Below, piece after piece: positions 26,914 to 35,374 of a stretch of 64,000 nt of DNA. This DNA comes from Corynebacterium bovis DSM 20582 = CIP 54.80. GTDB taxonomy: Bacteria > Actinomycetota > Actinomycetes > Mycobacteriales > Mycobacteriaceae. Position 1 is the stretch's first letter. Every line of letters starts with the position of its first letter. The stretch spans positions 2,294,001 through 2,358,000 of the forward strand of contig NZ_CP047187.1 of assembly GCF_030408615.1 (NCBI RefSeq), written 5' to 3'. Position numbers and translations under genes: made by a program. A model generated the notes under the pieces. The model was not told the DNA's origin and did not search any database. It worked only from the letters and a program-made list of their open reading frames with translations.

Positions 26914-28197
26914 TCAGGACCGGTTGGTCTGCGTCGGGACCGGCAGGTCCCGCCACTCGTCCGGGGTGATGTCCAGCGTCCGGGTGCTGCCGTCCTTCGC
27001 GGTGACGACGGCCTCCGCCCAGAAGCCGCTCGGGGCGGACGCCTGGCGGAAGGCCAGGGGCTTGCCGGTCGAGCAGTTGAACTCGCGGTAGTTGATGCGC
27101 GTGAGCGTCGTGCCGTACTCGACCCGCACCTTCTCACCGGCCTTGAGGTCGACGGGCTTCAGCGCCGTGCCGACCGGCATGTACGCCCGGCCGACGACGC
27201 CGACGGAGGCGAGCCAGCCGTCCGGGATGCCGTCCGGCGTGCCGTTCCAGTTGCTCTGGCCGGTGTACCAGGCGCCGACGACGTTGTCCGTCGTGGGCTT
27301 GAACTCGTAGTCCGCGGACGACCAGTTGAGGAACGACTGGGAGAAGCCGGGCTTACGGATCGTCGGCTCGGTCGTCGTGATGTCCAGCGGGTAGTACCCG
27401 TGGTCGCCCGGGGCGCACTTCCCGCCCTCCTTCGGCCAGGACGGGTCACGCTGGACCGGGACGTCGGGCTCCTTGATGTAGTCCTTCTCCGGGTCGGCGA
27501 CCTTCTCCAGGCTCGGGCCGTAGACGTTCGTCGTGTCGTCCGGGGTGAGCCGGGACGCGGCGCCCGGGCCCCGGGACGGGATGTTCAGGCCCTTGTCGGA
27601 GATGGAGCCGTCGGCGTGGACGACGTAGGCGAAGGCGTAGCGCTCCGCGGGGCCGGTGCCCCGGATGACGTCGGCGCCGAGGGCCCCGCCGAGGGTGCCG
27701 TTCTCGCAGGCCTGGAACACGGCGACGAAGTCCTTGATGAGGGTGCCGTACTCCACGCGGAAGGACTCGCCCGGCTTGAGCTTCACGGGGCCGATCGTCT
27801 CGCCCTCGAGCCAGCCGTTGGACTCCTTGAGGCCGATGTCCGACTTCGCGGTCGTGTCCCAGCCGGAGGGCAGGGCCGCCCGGGAGTTGGAGCTGATCTG
27901 GTGGTTCGTCCCGGTCTCGACGGTGGCGGTGTAGTCGATCTCCTGGTCCGTCGTGTTCTTGAACTGGATCGTGCCGTCACCCTCGTAGCGGCGGGCGGTC
28001 TCACCGTAGTGCCACTGCGGGTAGCCCTCCTTGACGGACTCCCCGACCGTGCAGGCCTTGTTGAAGTTCGTGATCGGGATCGCCTGCGCGCGACCCGGGA
28101 CGTCGTCCGTCGCGGCGGTCGCGGCCGGGACGGCGGAGGTCGCGCCGATGATCGCGGTGGCGGCGAGGACGGCGGTGGTGATCGAACGGAAACGCAT
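26914..28197 (-). CDS. Secreted two-domain relative of paralogues A and B (paralogue C)
   Basis: This 427-residue protein has a signal peptide (residues 1-29, ending TAA). It contains two copies of a roughly 120-160 residue unit. Unit 1 runs from NKACTVGE to FQACENG and unit 2 from GGKCAPGDHG to EFNCSTG. Each unit opens and closes with a Cys and ends with a shared pattern (IGPVKLKPGESFRVEYGT and LKPVDLKAGEKVRVEYGT) comparable to VGPYxLAPGK of A and B. The ATG at 28197 has AAGGAAAGGGA upstream; a start at 28287 would put 30 residues before the signal peptide. Function unknown; exported. Confidence 0.82.
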   Translation of the reverse strand: MRFRSITTAVLAATAIIGATSAVPAATAATDDVPGRAQAIPITNFNKACTVGESVKEGYPQWHYGETARRYEGDGTIQFKNTTDQEIDYTATVETGTNHQISSNSRAALPSGWDTTAKSDIGLKESNGWLEGETIGPVKLKPGESFRVEYGTLIKDFVAVFQACENGTLGGALGADVIRGTGPAERYAFAYVVHADGSISDKGLNIPSRGPGAASRLTPDDTTNVYGPSLEKVADPEKDYIKEPDVPVQRDPSWPKEGGKCAPGDHGYYPLDITTTEPTIRKPGFSQSFLNWSSADYEFKPTTDNVVGAWYTGQSNWNGTPDGIPDGWLASVGVVGRAYMPVGTALKPVDLKAGEKVRVEYGTTLTRINYREFNCSTGKPLAFRQASAPSGFWAEAVVTAKDGSTRTLDITPDEWRDLPVPTQTNRS

Positions 28198-28464
28198 ACT
28201 GTGTCCCTTTCCTTCTGCGACCCACCCGCCCCACTGTGGTGGACTGTGGTGGTCCGGGCCGCGGTACACAGTGACCGTAACGCCCATCCCCGCCGTCCGC
28301 TAGAGTTCGGGCTGGTCAGGGGTAATTTTCGACGCCGCGCACCAGTGCAGCTCCCTTTCGTCTATCACAGTGCGTGCACCGCGACACGCCGAGCCGAACA
28401 GTGGGTCCGCGGATTCACAGGGACCCCACAGCGCGCAGCCACCCCCGCGTCAGGCGGGGGGTGC

Positions 28465-28500
28465 GTAGACGAACGGCCACCCCCGTAGACGAACGTCTAC
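28465..28500. promoter_or_regulatory. GTAGAC-N4-GTCTAC palindrome, site 2, with a direct half-site
   Basis: GTAGACGAACGTCTAC at 28485-28500 is a perfect 6-bp dyad. The sequence GTAGACGAACG also starts at 28465, exactly 20 bases earlier (two helical turns). The same palindrome, one base different, occurs at 15819. This layout is typical of cooperative regulator binding. Confidence 0.5.
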
Positions 28501-28561
28501 GCTCCCCCGCCCCCGGCCGCAACACCCCAGGTGGGCCCGGGATCCGTACTGCACGACAGCA

Positions 28562-28590
28562 GCCCGGCGGGTCGGCACCGCCCGCCGGGC
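28562..28590 (-). terminator. Terminator hairpin after the VanW-type gene
   Basis: GCCCGGCGGG (28562-28571) pairs perfectly with CCCGCCGGGC (28581-28590), 8 bases beyond the stop on the minus strand. Confidence 0.75.
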
Positions 28591-28597
28591 ACCCCCG

Positions 28598-30469
28598 TCA
28601 CGGCTTACAGGTGACGATGGGCGCGGGGTCGTACGTCGTCGTCGTGGTCTTCCGCGACAGCTGGCGGCCGGTGAGGTCCCGCACGGTCCGGGTGTCGGTG
28701 ACGGTGAACCCGCGCTCCCCGGACGACGGGCTGCACGTCGGGCCGCTGAGTTCCCGGCGCGGCGGGTCGGTGAAGTTCGTCTTCGGCCCGGTCTGGGAGT
28801 CCACGGTGACGTGCCGGACGCCGCGCAGCTCGACGGTGACGGAGTCCGCCCCGGCGGTCGCGGTGATCATGACGGGCGTGTCGAAGGGGTTCTTGAACTG
28901 CAGGTCGATGGCCCCCTCGTACACCGTCGCCTCGCGCCCCGCGGGGTACCGGCTGATGTAGTACGAGTGCGGGGTGTGGGCGACGTCGTCCATGCCCGCG
29001 AAGTAGGAGGCGTTGTACAGCGTCGTCGCGAACTGGCTGATGCCGCCGCCGACGGCCTTGTCGGCGTGGCCGTCGAGGATGATCCCGGACTCCACGTAGC
29101 CCTGGGCGCTGCCGCGCGGGCCGGTGTAGCCGTTGAGGCTGAACGTCTCGCCGGGCAGGACGATCGCCCCGTTGACCTGCTCGGCGACGCGCCGGATGTT
29201 CGTCCCCGAGGCGGCGGTGAACCCGCCGGTCGTGAACGTGCCCATGACGTCGTCGAACGTCGCCTTCTGGGCCATCTCCGTCGTGTACGTCGCCTTGCGG
29301 TCCTCGTAGGTGACGTCCCAGTCCCGCTTCGACACGTCGAGGAGTTTCTGGTCGAGCGGGTCGAGGGTCCGGTCCCACACGATCTCGGTGCCGTCCTGGG
29401 AGGGGACGACGGCCAGTCCCCCGCCCTGCGCGGTGAACGTCGCGTTCCGGAACTGTGTCTCGGTCGACGCGAGCTGCGCGGACAGGATGCCCTGCGCGAC
29501 GTCCCGGTGGTAGTTCGGGGTGAAGTGGTCCCCGGCCGGGTCGAAGGTCACGATGCGCGACATGTCCGTCGGCTGGAGTACCCCGTTGACCCCGTCCCGG
29601 CCGTGGAAGACCACCGGGGACGCGGTGACCTTGCTGACGACGTCGCGGACCGCCGCGTCCGCCGCCGACCGCCGGAGCGCGGCCTCGACGACGTCGGCCG
29701 GCACGGTGACCGTGTGGGAGGTGTTGAGCCAGTTCTCCCGGACGAGCGTGCTGAGCACCGCCGGGTCGACGGTCTGCCCGGGGACGTCGTCGGTGATGTC
29801 CGGCCGGCCGTCGGGGCCGATGGACAGCGCGGCGTCGGACGGGTCCCGCTGGAGTTCCCCGCCGACGCGGTCGAGGGTGCGGTTGAGCGGGGCGTCGGTG
29901 ATGCGGCTGACGATGCCGACCTCCCGCTTCTCGAAGAAGCTGCGGATTCGGGTCACGGGGTTGAGCGGCTGCCGGCCCGCCTGGTCGACGGTCCGACCCC
30001 AGTCCACGTTGAGACCGGACGGGGCGGGGTCGATGACGGAGGACATGTTCCCGGCGACGACGGTCACCGGTTCCCGGAGCCCGCCCTCGAGGTTGTTGCG
30101 GAGCCGCTGCTCCGCCTGCTCCTGGTCCAGCCCCCCGATGTCCACGCCGCCGACGGTCACGCCGCGCGGCACCTGCCCCTCCGACATGAAGTAGTCCACG
30201 CCGTAGAGGATGCCGCCGAGGGCGATGAGCCCGATGAGCCCGCCGCCGAGGCAGCCCACGGCCCCCCACCGGCGGCGACGGGGTTCGTCGTCCTCGGCGG
30301 GGTACCCGTCGGGGTCCCGGGGGAGGGCACCGGTGGGGTCCACGTACTGTCCGCCTGCGGGGGCGTGCGCGCCGGCCGGGCCGTACGCGGCGTCGCCGTA
30401 CGCGCCGGTGCCGGTCGGGGCGTCCTGCCCGTCGGCACCCGCGGCGGGATGGGGGTCCTGGTTGTGCAC
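28598..30469 (-). CDS. VanW-family membrane protein with peptidoglycan-binding-like repeats
   Basis: The protein is 623 residues from a GTG at 30469. A Pro/Gly/Ala-rich cytoplasmic tail (1-75) with RRRRW leads into one membrane helix (VGCLGGGLIGLIALGGILYGVDYF). Two YoaR-like domains follow (GVTVGGVDIGGLDQEQAEQRLRNNL and later repeats). The C-terminal VanW domain has the family motifs FTTGG.TAASGTNIRRVAEQVNGAIVLPGETFSLNGYTGPR, GGGISQFATTLYNA and a PHSYYISRYPAGREATV segment. The protein is probably anchored in the membrane and contacts peptidoglycan outside; VanW biochemistry is unresolved. The open frame continues upstream to 31699 through shadow sequence of the GH3 gene. Confidence 0.88.
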   Translation of the reverse strand: MHNQDPHPAAGADGQDAPTGTGAYGDAAYGPAGAHAPAGGQYVDPTGALPRDPDGYPAEDDEPRRRRWGAVGCLGGGLIGLIALGGILYGVDYFMSEGQVPRGVTVGGVDIGGLDQEQAEQRLRNNLEGGLREPVTVVAGNMSSVIDPAPSGLNVDWGRTVDQAGRQPLNPVTRIRSFFEKREVGIVSRITDAPLNRTLDRVGGELQRDPSDAALSIGPDGRPDITDDVPGQTVDPAVLSTLVRENWLNTSHTVTVPADVVEAALRRSAADAAVRDVVSKVTASPVVFHGRDGVNGVLQPTDMSRIVTFDPAGDHFTPNYHRDVAQGILSAQLASTETQFRNATFTAQGGGLAVVPSQDGTEIVWDRTLDPLDQKLLDVSKRDWDVTYEDRKATYTTEMAQKATFDDVMGTFTTGGFTAASGTNIRRVAEQVNGAIVLPGETFSLNGYTGPRGSAQGYVESGIILDGHADKAVGGGISQFATTLYNASYFAGMDDVAHTPHSYYISRYPAGREATVYEGAIDLQFKNPFDTPVMITATAGADSVTVELRGVRHVTVDSQTGPKTNFTDPPRRELSGPTCSPSSGERGFTVTDTRTVRDLTGRQLSRKTTTTTYDPAPIVTCKP

Positions 30470-30642
30470 GCGTCCACCATAACGGGTGGAGTGGCCCGGC
30501 GGGTACCCGACGACGCCCTCCCGGGGCCGGTCAGGGGCCGTGAGGGGGCCCGACGGCGGCGGGGAGGGGGCGGTCCGGGGACCGTGCCGGGACCGTGCCG
30601 GGACCGGTGGGGTCCCGGTCCCCGGAGGGGTCGACGCCCGCC

Positions 30643-32040
30643 TCAGCGGCAGTCCGCGCCCGCGCCCCGGGCGAGGTCGCCCGGCCGGAGGGTGCCGTCG
30701 TCCACGGCGGCGACGACGGCGTCGAGCATCGCCGTGACGTCGTGGCTCTCGGTCGTCAGGGGCCGGTCCGCCCCGGCCCGCAGGGCGGCGACGACGCTCG
30801 CCGGGCCGTCCATCGTCCCGCTGATCGCCTTCATGCCCGTGAGGTCGTCGGTGTACACGGTCCCGTGGAACGGCGCGGCCCCGGGCCAGCCGTCGCGCAG
30901 CATCCGGTAGGCCGCCGGGTTGACCGACGACGGTGTCTCCGCCCCGCGCACCCCGTCCCCGCCCCCGGTCGCGGCGTCGGCCCCCGGGACCCGGTCCCCG
31001 CCCCCGGTCGCGGCGTCGAGCCCCGGGACCTGCACGTGCCCGACCATGACCCCGACCCCCGGCATCCGCGACAGCGCGGCGAACGGTTCGAGGTCCGGGC
31101 CGATGCTGTCGAGCGGGGGCGTCGAGACGCTGCCGGTGTGCGAGTCGCCGCTGGCGTGGCCGTGACCCGGGAAGTGCTTGACGACCGGCGTGACCCCGGC
31201 GTCGAGCAGGCCCTGCGCGTACGCGGTGGCGTAGGCGGTGACCGTCGCCGGGTCCGGGGAGAACGCGCGGCTGCCGATGACCCCGGCGGTGGCGTCGGCC
31301 CCGCCGTCGAGGTCGATGTCCGGCGCGAAGTCGACGGTCACCCCGAGGGCGCGGATCGCCCGGCCGTGGTCGGCCATGAGCGCCCGCACCTGCTCCGGGG
31401 TCATCGTCCCGGCCATCCGGCGGGCCGAGGGCAGCTCGCCGGCGACCTCCGCGAGGCGCTGGACCTCCCCGCCCTCCTCGTCGACGCTCACGGTCAGCGG
31501 CTCGCCGGCGCGGCGTTCCAGTTCGGCGAGGCTGCGGGAGGGGTCCCCCCGGCCGTTGAGGATGCTCATGTCCGTGCCGGAGCCGATGAAGAGGTGGCGG
31601 ACGCCCTGGTCGACGGCCGCGGCGGCGTCGTCGAAGCCCGTCACGCCGACGGCGAGGGTGCGCGCGGCCCGCTGCCGGGTGTCGAGGTGCGCCACGCACG
31701 CGGGGTCACCGGAGGCGTCGGTTCCGGTCGCGGGGGACGACGCCGACCCCGCCGCGGCGGTCGCCGTCGTCGTCGCGGCACCGTCCGCGCCGGTCACGGA
31801 CGTGGAGCCGGGCGCGTCCCCGGATCCGGTGCCGGTGCCGGAGCAGCCGGCGAGGAGCAGCGGGGCGGCGACGGCCGCGGCGGCGAGCACCGCCCGGGGC
31901 GACGGGGCGGGCGAGGGCGACGGGGACACCGCCCGGGCGGCGCGCGGGGTGCGGGGGTCCCGGGCGGTGCGCGCGGTGCGGGGTGCGCGCGGGGTGCGCG
32001 GGGCGGCGGGGTGGGCGTGGTGCGGGCTGCGAAGGGGCAC
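30643..32040 (-). CDS. GH3 beta-N-acetylglucosaminidase lipoprotein (NagZ/LpqI type)
   Basis: The enzyme is 465 residues from the GTG at 32040, which has GGAAGG 8 bases upstream. It hydrolyses terminal GlcNAc from muropeptides in NagZ/LpqI relatives. Visible motifs are SVDEEGGEVQRL, the catalytic His loop KHFPGHGHASGDSH and the nucleophile region YTDDLTGMKAI. A lipobox LLLAGC at about residues 62-67 follows a hydrophobic stretch preceded by an unusually long Arg/Pro/Ala leader (PRTPRAPRTARTARDPRTP). A Gly/Asp-rich insertion with a 36-base tandem repeat (about 30945-31025) lies after VGHVQVPGLD. A GTG at 31929 is a possible shorter start but lacks a ribosome-binding site. Confidence 0.9.
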   Translation of the reverse strand: MPLRSPHHAHPAAPRTPRAPRTARTARDPRTPRAARAVSPSPSPAPSPRAVLAAAAVAAPLLLAGCSGTGTGSGDAPGSTSVTGADGAATTTATAAAGSASSPATGTDASGDPACVAHLDTRQRAARTLAVGVTGFDDAAAAVDQGVRHLFIGSGTDMSILNGRGDPSRSLAELERRAGEPLTVSVDEEGGEVQRLAEVAGELPSARRMAGTMTPEQVRALMADHGRAIRALGVTVDFAPDIDLDGGADATAGVIGSRAFSPDPATVTAYATAYAQGLLDAGVTPVVKHFPGHGHASGDSHTGSVSTPPLDSIGPDLEPFAALSRMPGVGVMVGHVQVPGLDAATGGGDRVPGADAATGGGDGVRGAETPSSVNPAAYRMLRDGWPGAAPFHGTVYTDDLTGMKAISGTMDGPASVVAALRAGADRPLTTESHDVTAMLDAVVAAVDDGTLRPGDLARGAGADCR

Positions 32041-32121
32041 GGGGGCCTTCCGGTCGGTGGTGTCGTGGGCACGGCGGGGTCGACGCCCGTCCGCGGACCG
32101 GCGGACGTGACCCCGTGCCCG

Positions 32122-32134
32122 TACTACGGTAGTA
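32122..32134. promoter_or_regulatory. TACTAC-G-GTAGTA palindrome at the usp start
   Basis: This perfect 13-bp palindrome ends 3 bases before the ATG of the stress-protein gene, and lies about 80 bases upstream of the divergent GH3 gene. If the usp mRNA is leaderless, the palindrome would sit on its core promoter and act as an operator. No conventional ribosome-binding site is visible for usp. Confidence 0.4.
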
Positions 32135-32137
32135 GCC

Positions 32138-32761
32138 ATGACTGAGACAGCGACCGGCACGGGAGGGCACGTCGGGAACCTCACCGGTGACACGGCCCTC
32201 ATCGCCTTCGACGGCTCGGACGAGGCCCGCACCGCGATCCGCGAGGCGGCCCGGTTCCTGAGCAGCTCCACCGCCTACATCCTCACCGCCTGGGAACCGA
32301 TCCACCGGCAGGCCGCCCGGGCGGCGGGGATGAGCGGCATGATGCAGCACGACTGGGCGAGCACCGCCGCGGAGGAGGACGACGACCCCGCGTACCGCGA
32401 GGCTGTCGCGATCTGCCGGGAGGGGGTCGAGCTCGCCCGGTCGCACGGGTTCACGACGGAGCCCTACCTCGTGGAGTCCGCCACCGCGGTGTGGAGCGCG
32501 ATCGTCGACGCCGCCGAGGAGCTCGACGTCGACGTCATCGTCGCCGGGACCCGGGCCCTCAGCGGGTGGAAGTCCCTGCTCCAGTCCAGTGTGTCGGACA
32601 GCATCGTCAAGCACGCCGGGCGGCCCGTGCTCATCGTCCCGCCGGCCGGCGAGGGCCGGGGGCGCGACGGCGACGGCGACCGCGACGGCCGCGACGGCCG
32701 CGCGACCGGGCACGACGCCCCCGACACGCCGGGGTCCTCCGCGACCCCGACGTCCCGGTAG
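32138..32761 (+). CDS. Universal stress protein family
   Basis: This 207-residue single-domain Usp has the strand ALIAFDGSDEARTAIREAARFL and the ATP-type loop AGTRALSGWKSLLQSSVSDSIVKHAGRPVLIVPP (G-x2-G-x9-G-like). A charged, Asp/Arg/Gly-rich tail of about 35 residues follows. The ATG lies immediately after a palindrome with no Shine-Dalgarno sequence, suggesting leaderless translation. Role unknown beyond stress association. Confidence 0.9.
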   Translation: MTETATGTGGHVGNLTGDTALIAFDGSDEARTAIREAARFLSSSTAYILTAWEPIHRQAARAAGMSGMMQHDWASTAAEEDDDPAYREAVAICREGVELARSHGFTTEPYLVESATAVWSAIVDAAEELDVDVIVAGTRALSGWKSLLQSSVSDSIVKHAGRPVLIVPPAGEGRGRDGDGDRDGRDGRATGHDAPDTPGSSATPTSR

Positions 32762-32768
32762 ACTTCCC

Positions 32769-33080
32769 GTGCCTTTCGAGATCCGGACCGACCGCCGGAC
32801 GGGTGCCGGACGCGTCGCCGTGCCCGCCGCCGTCGGCGTCGTCCTCGGCGTCGGCGTGACCCTCCTCCTCGGTGCCGTCGCGGACACGAGCCGCCTCCCG
32901 GCGTCCCCGACCACGCCGACGGAGTCCGTCACGGGCCACGCGCAGCCCACCGGGCGGCCCACCGCGGAGCCCGCGGAGCCCGCGGGCGCGACCGCGACCG
33001 CGACGTCCGCACCCGGAGCACCGGCACCCGCCGCGTCCGGGACGACCGCGCCGTCCGCGCCGTCCGCGCCCGGGTGGTGA
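32769..33080 (+). CDS. Small single-pass membrane protein with Thr/Pro/Ala tail
   Basis: This 103-residue ORF starts at a GTG 7 bases after the usp stop. Residues 1-17 are charged (MPFEIRTDRRTGAGRVA), residues 18-40 form one helix (VPAAVGVVLGVGVTLLLGAV), and the rest is Thr/Pro/Ala/Glu-rich and probably external. Its tight spacing to usp and to the DUF3068 gene suggests one transcript. Not recognised as a family. Confidence 0.6.
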   Translation: MPFEIRTDRRTGAGRVAVPAAVGVVLGVGVTLLLGAVADTSRLPASPTTPTESVTGHAQPTGRPTAEPAEPAGATATATSAPGAPAPAASGTTAPSAPSAPGW

Positions 33081-33150
33081 GCGCCGCATCCACCCCTCCC
33101 CCACGTCCCCGGCACGAGCACCACGAGCACGACGACAGGACCTGTCAGCC

Positions 33151-34338
33151 ATGAAGAAGCTCCTCACGACCGCCGCCATCATCGTCGGCACGGCCCTGCT
33201 GGTCATCTGCGTCGCCGTGCCGGCGTACGTCGTCCCCCGGGGGAAGGTGCTGCCGAAGGACATCGACTCCCACACGGTGACCGACCCCGTCGGCGGGATC
33301 GTGCTGGACTCCGCCGCGCTCGCCGCCGGACGCCCGGCCGCCGACCGGCGGCGGTCCCCGGAGTGCGCCGGCGATACCCCCCGCATCAGCTGTTTCATCG
33401 CCACCGACGTCCCGCTGCAGTCACGGACGCAGCTCACCGCGCGGGAGCCGTCGTCCCGCAAACAGGTCACCGTGGAGGCGACGACGGAGCTCACGCGCAC
33501 CGACGCCCCGGCAGACCGGGCGTCGCTCGGCGGGACGGTCGACCGGGTGACCCTCGACCGGGAGACCCGGTTCCCCGTCAACGAACCGGTGTCCACCCTC
33601 ACGGCCACGGACCCCACCGGGACCCGCCGCACCGAGACCCCCCGGTTCATCCGCTCGGGCCTGGACTACCGGTTCCCCGCCGACACGGAGAAGAAGGCGT
33701 ACCCCTACTTCGACACGACCGTCCTGCGCAACAAGGACATCGACTTCGTCGACGAGGAGAAGCGCGACGGCGAGACGGTGTACCGCTTCGAGCAGACCGT
33801 CGACCCGACGGAGATGTACCCGGCGCTCGAGGCGATGCTCCGGTCCGACGGCAGCCTCTCCGACGGCGACCGGGAGATGCTCGACCCCCTGCGCCACACC
33901 GCCCCGGCCGCCGCGTGGGGTCTCGACCGGGCGGAGGTGCCCGGCTGGTCCGCCACCGACCCGCGGGGCCCGGACGTGCGGATGAGCCGGTACTACACGG
34001 TGAACCGGACGGTGCTGGTCCAGCCGGACACCGGCATCATCGTCGACGACGCCGAGGACGTGTGGGTCTACTACGCCCGCGACGACGCCGAGGCGCGGCG
34101 GTTCGCCACCCCGGAGAGGCGGGGGCAGGAGCTGCGCTCCCCGCGCCGCACGGTCCTGGAGTTCCCCGCCCGGTGGGACCGGGCGACGCAGGACGAGCAG
34201 ATGGCGCTCGCGAAGGACGGGCTGCGGGCGCTCGCCGTGGGCGAGGAGGTCATCCCGTGGGCGGCGGGGATCCTCGGTGTGCTGGCCCTCGTCGCGGCGT
34301 GGGCGGTCCACCGCCCGCGGCGGGGCGCCCGCGGCTGA
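33151..34338 (+). CDS. DUF3068 (PorA-family) membrane protein
   Basis: This 395-residue protein has an N-terminal signal-anchor (MKKLLTTAAIIVGTALLVICVAVPAYV), a large extracytoplasmic region and a C-terminal helix (VIPWAAGILGVLALVAAWAV) with basic end. The pattern RTETPRFIRSGLDYRFPADTEKKAYPYFDTTVLRNKDIDFVDEEKRDGETVYRFEQTVDP matches the actinobacterial DUF3068 family, for which a porin-like role has been proposed in databases. Two Cys in SPECAGDTPRISCF may form a disulfide. Function unproven. Confidence 0.85.
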   Translation: MKKLLTTAAIIVGTALLVICVAVPAYVVPRGKVLPKDIDSHTVTDPVGGIVLDSAALAAGRPAADRRRSPECAGDTPRISCFIATDVPLQSRTQLTAREPSSRKQVTVEATTELTRTDAPADRASLGGTVDRVTLDRETRFPVNEPVSTLTATDPTGTRRTETPRFIRSGLDYRFPADTEKKAYPYFDTTVLRNKDIDFVDEEKRDGETVYRFEQTVDPTEMYPALEAMLRSDGSLSDGDREMLDPLRHTAPAAAWGLDRAEVPGWSATDPRGPDVRMSRYYTVNRTVLVQPDTGIIVDDAEDVWVYYARDDAEARRFATPERRGQELRSPRRTVLEFPARWDRATQDEQMALAKDGLRALAVGEEVIPWAAGILGVLALVAAWAVHRPRRGARG

Positions 34339-34423
34339 GCGGCGCGGCGCGGCGGCCGAGCGGCGCGGCGCGGGCGGTCACGCCCCGCCCCCGAGCCCGG
34401 CCCGGTCCCGCCCCGCCCCCGGC

Positions 34424-35158
34424 TCAGTCGAACCAGATCCTCGCGAGGACGCCCCACTCCGGGTCCTCGGCGACACTCGCCTCGTCCCCGAGGGCGGCGA
34501 GACGCCGGGAGAGGTCCGCCGGGATGTCCTCGACGGTGTCCACCGGGATGCGCAGCACGAACGCCGCGTCCTCCTCCGTGCTGAGCCCGAGGAGCTCCGT
34601 GCCCCACCGGTCGTGGAGGTCGCGGAGGATCACGGAGAGGTCGGCGGGCATGCCCGCGTTGGCGCAGCCCCACCAGGGCAGCGCCGCCGGGACGTCGTAG
34701 GAGGGGCAGTCGACGAGGACGGCCAGGCCCTGCTTCCACATGTGCCCGGAGTTGAGGCCGCACCAGATCTCGTCGAGGTCGTCGACGACGTCCGGGGCGG
34801 CGTCGTCGTCGCCGTCCAGGGTCGCGGGGTCGACGGAGAAGCTCTCCCAGGCGGCGTCGACGTCACCGGCGTCGTCAGCGTCGGCGTCGTCGGCGTCGGC
34901 GTCGTCGGCGTCGAAGGGCTCGCCGAAGAACTCGTCGTCCTCGAGGCCGCGGGTGTCCTCCGGGTCCTCCCAGCCGTCCTCGGACCGCTCCCAGAACAGC
35001 AGGGTCCAGCCGGGGTTGTCGCTGTGGAAGGTCCGCCAGCGGTCGAGGTCGACGGCCTTCGCCGCGTCGACGACGGCGACGGTGTGCCTGCCCCGGACCG
35101 CGACGTGCGGCGGGTCCGGGAAGTCCGCGGGCAGGGGTGCGGGTGTGGTGTCACTCAT
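34424..35158 (-). CDS. DUF4253-type protein with acidic microsatellite insert
   Basis: This 244-residue protein has no signal or membrane segment. The C-terminal half (IWCGLNSGHMWKQGLAVLVDCPSYDVPAALPWWGCANAGMP, then VILRDLHDRWGTELLGLSTEEDAAFVLRIPVDTVEDI) resembles DUF4253 proteins. The middle carries DADDADADDADADDAG from a GTCGTCGGCGTCGGC microsatellite (34868-34920). The ATG at 35158 has GGAAAGGAAC upstream. DUF4253 members are sometimes linked with toxin/immunity loci; it lies next to the putative immunity cassette. Confidence 0.75.
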   Translation of the reverse strand: MSDTTPAPLPADFPDPPHVAVRGRHTVAVVDAAKAVDLDRWRTFHSDNPGWTLLFWERSEDGWEDPEDTRGLEDDEFFGEPFDADDADADDADADDAGDVDAAWESFSVDPATLDGDDDAAPDVVDDLDEIWCGLNSGHMWKQGLAVLVDCPSYDVPAALPWWGCANAGMPADLSVILRDLHDRWGTELLGLSTEEDAAFVLRIPVDTVEDIPADLSRRLAALGDEASVAEDPEWGVLARIWFD

Positions 35159-35374
35159 GGGTGGGTTCCTTTCCTGCGGTGCGCCTGCCCGGTGCGTCCG
35201 TGGTGGGCGCGGGGCGTGGCGCGGTGCTCGGTGTGTGTGGACGGGTTCCGGGCCGGTGGGGGTCCGTCTGTCAGGGGACGACGGCACCTCCCGGCGACCG
35301 GGGCGGCGAACGGTGGAGTGCCCCTCTGCGGTGTCGGCCACGGGTGTGCGCCGGGGCAGCCGACGGGGCCGGGG

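Larger units (their letters stand above)
28198..28597. other. Intergenic region with GTAGACGAA boxes
   Basis: This 400-base region lies upstream of paralogue C and downstream of the VanW-type gene. It contains GATAGACGAA (minus strand, 28366-28357), a half-site GTAGACGAACG at 28465-28475, the full palindrome at 28485-28500, and a terminator hairpin at 28562-28590. The sequence 28290-28370 is comparatively AT-rich and probably holds the paralogue C promoter, but no clear -35/-10 pair was found. Confidence 0.5.

Noticed and set aside
28598-31699. Single 1033-residue protein fusing upstream sequence to the VanW protein
   Set aside because: The upstream part is out-of-frame GH3 coding sequence rich in Arg/Pro/Gly; the GTG at 30469 starts the recognisable VanW-type protein.
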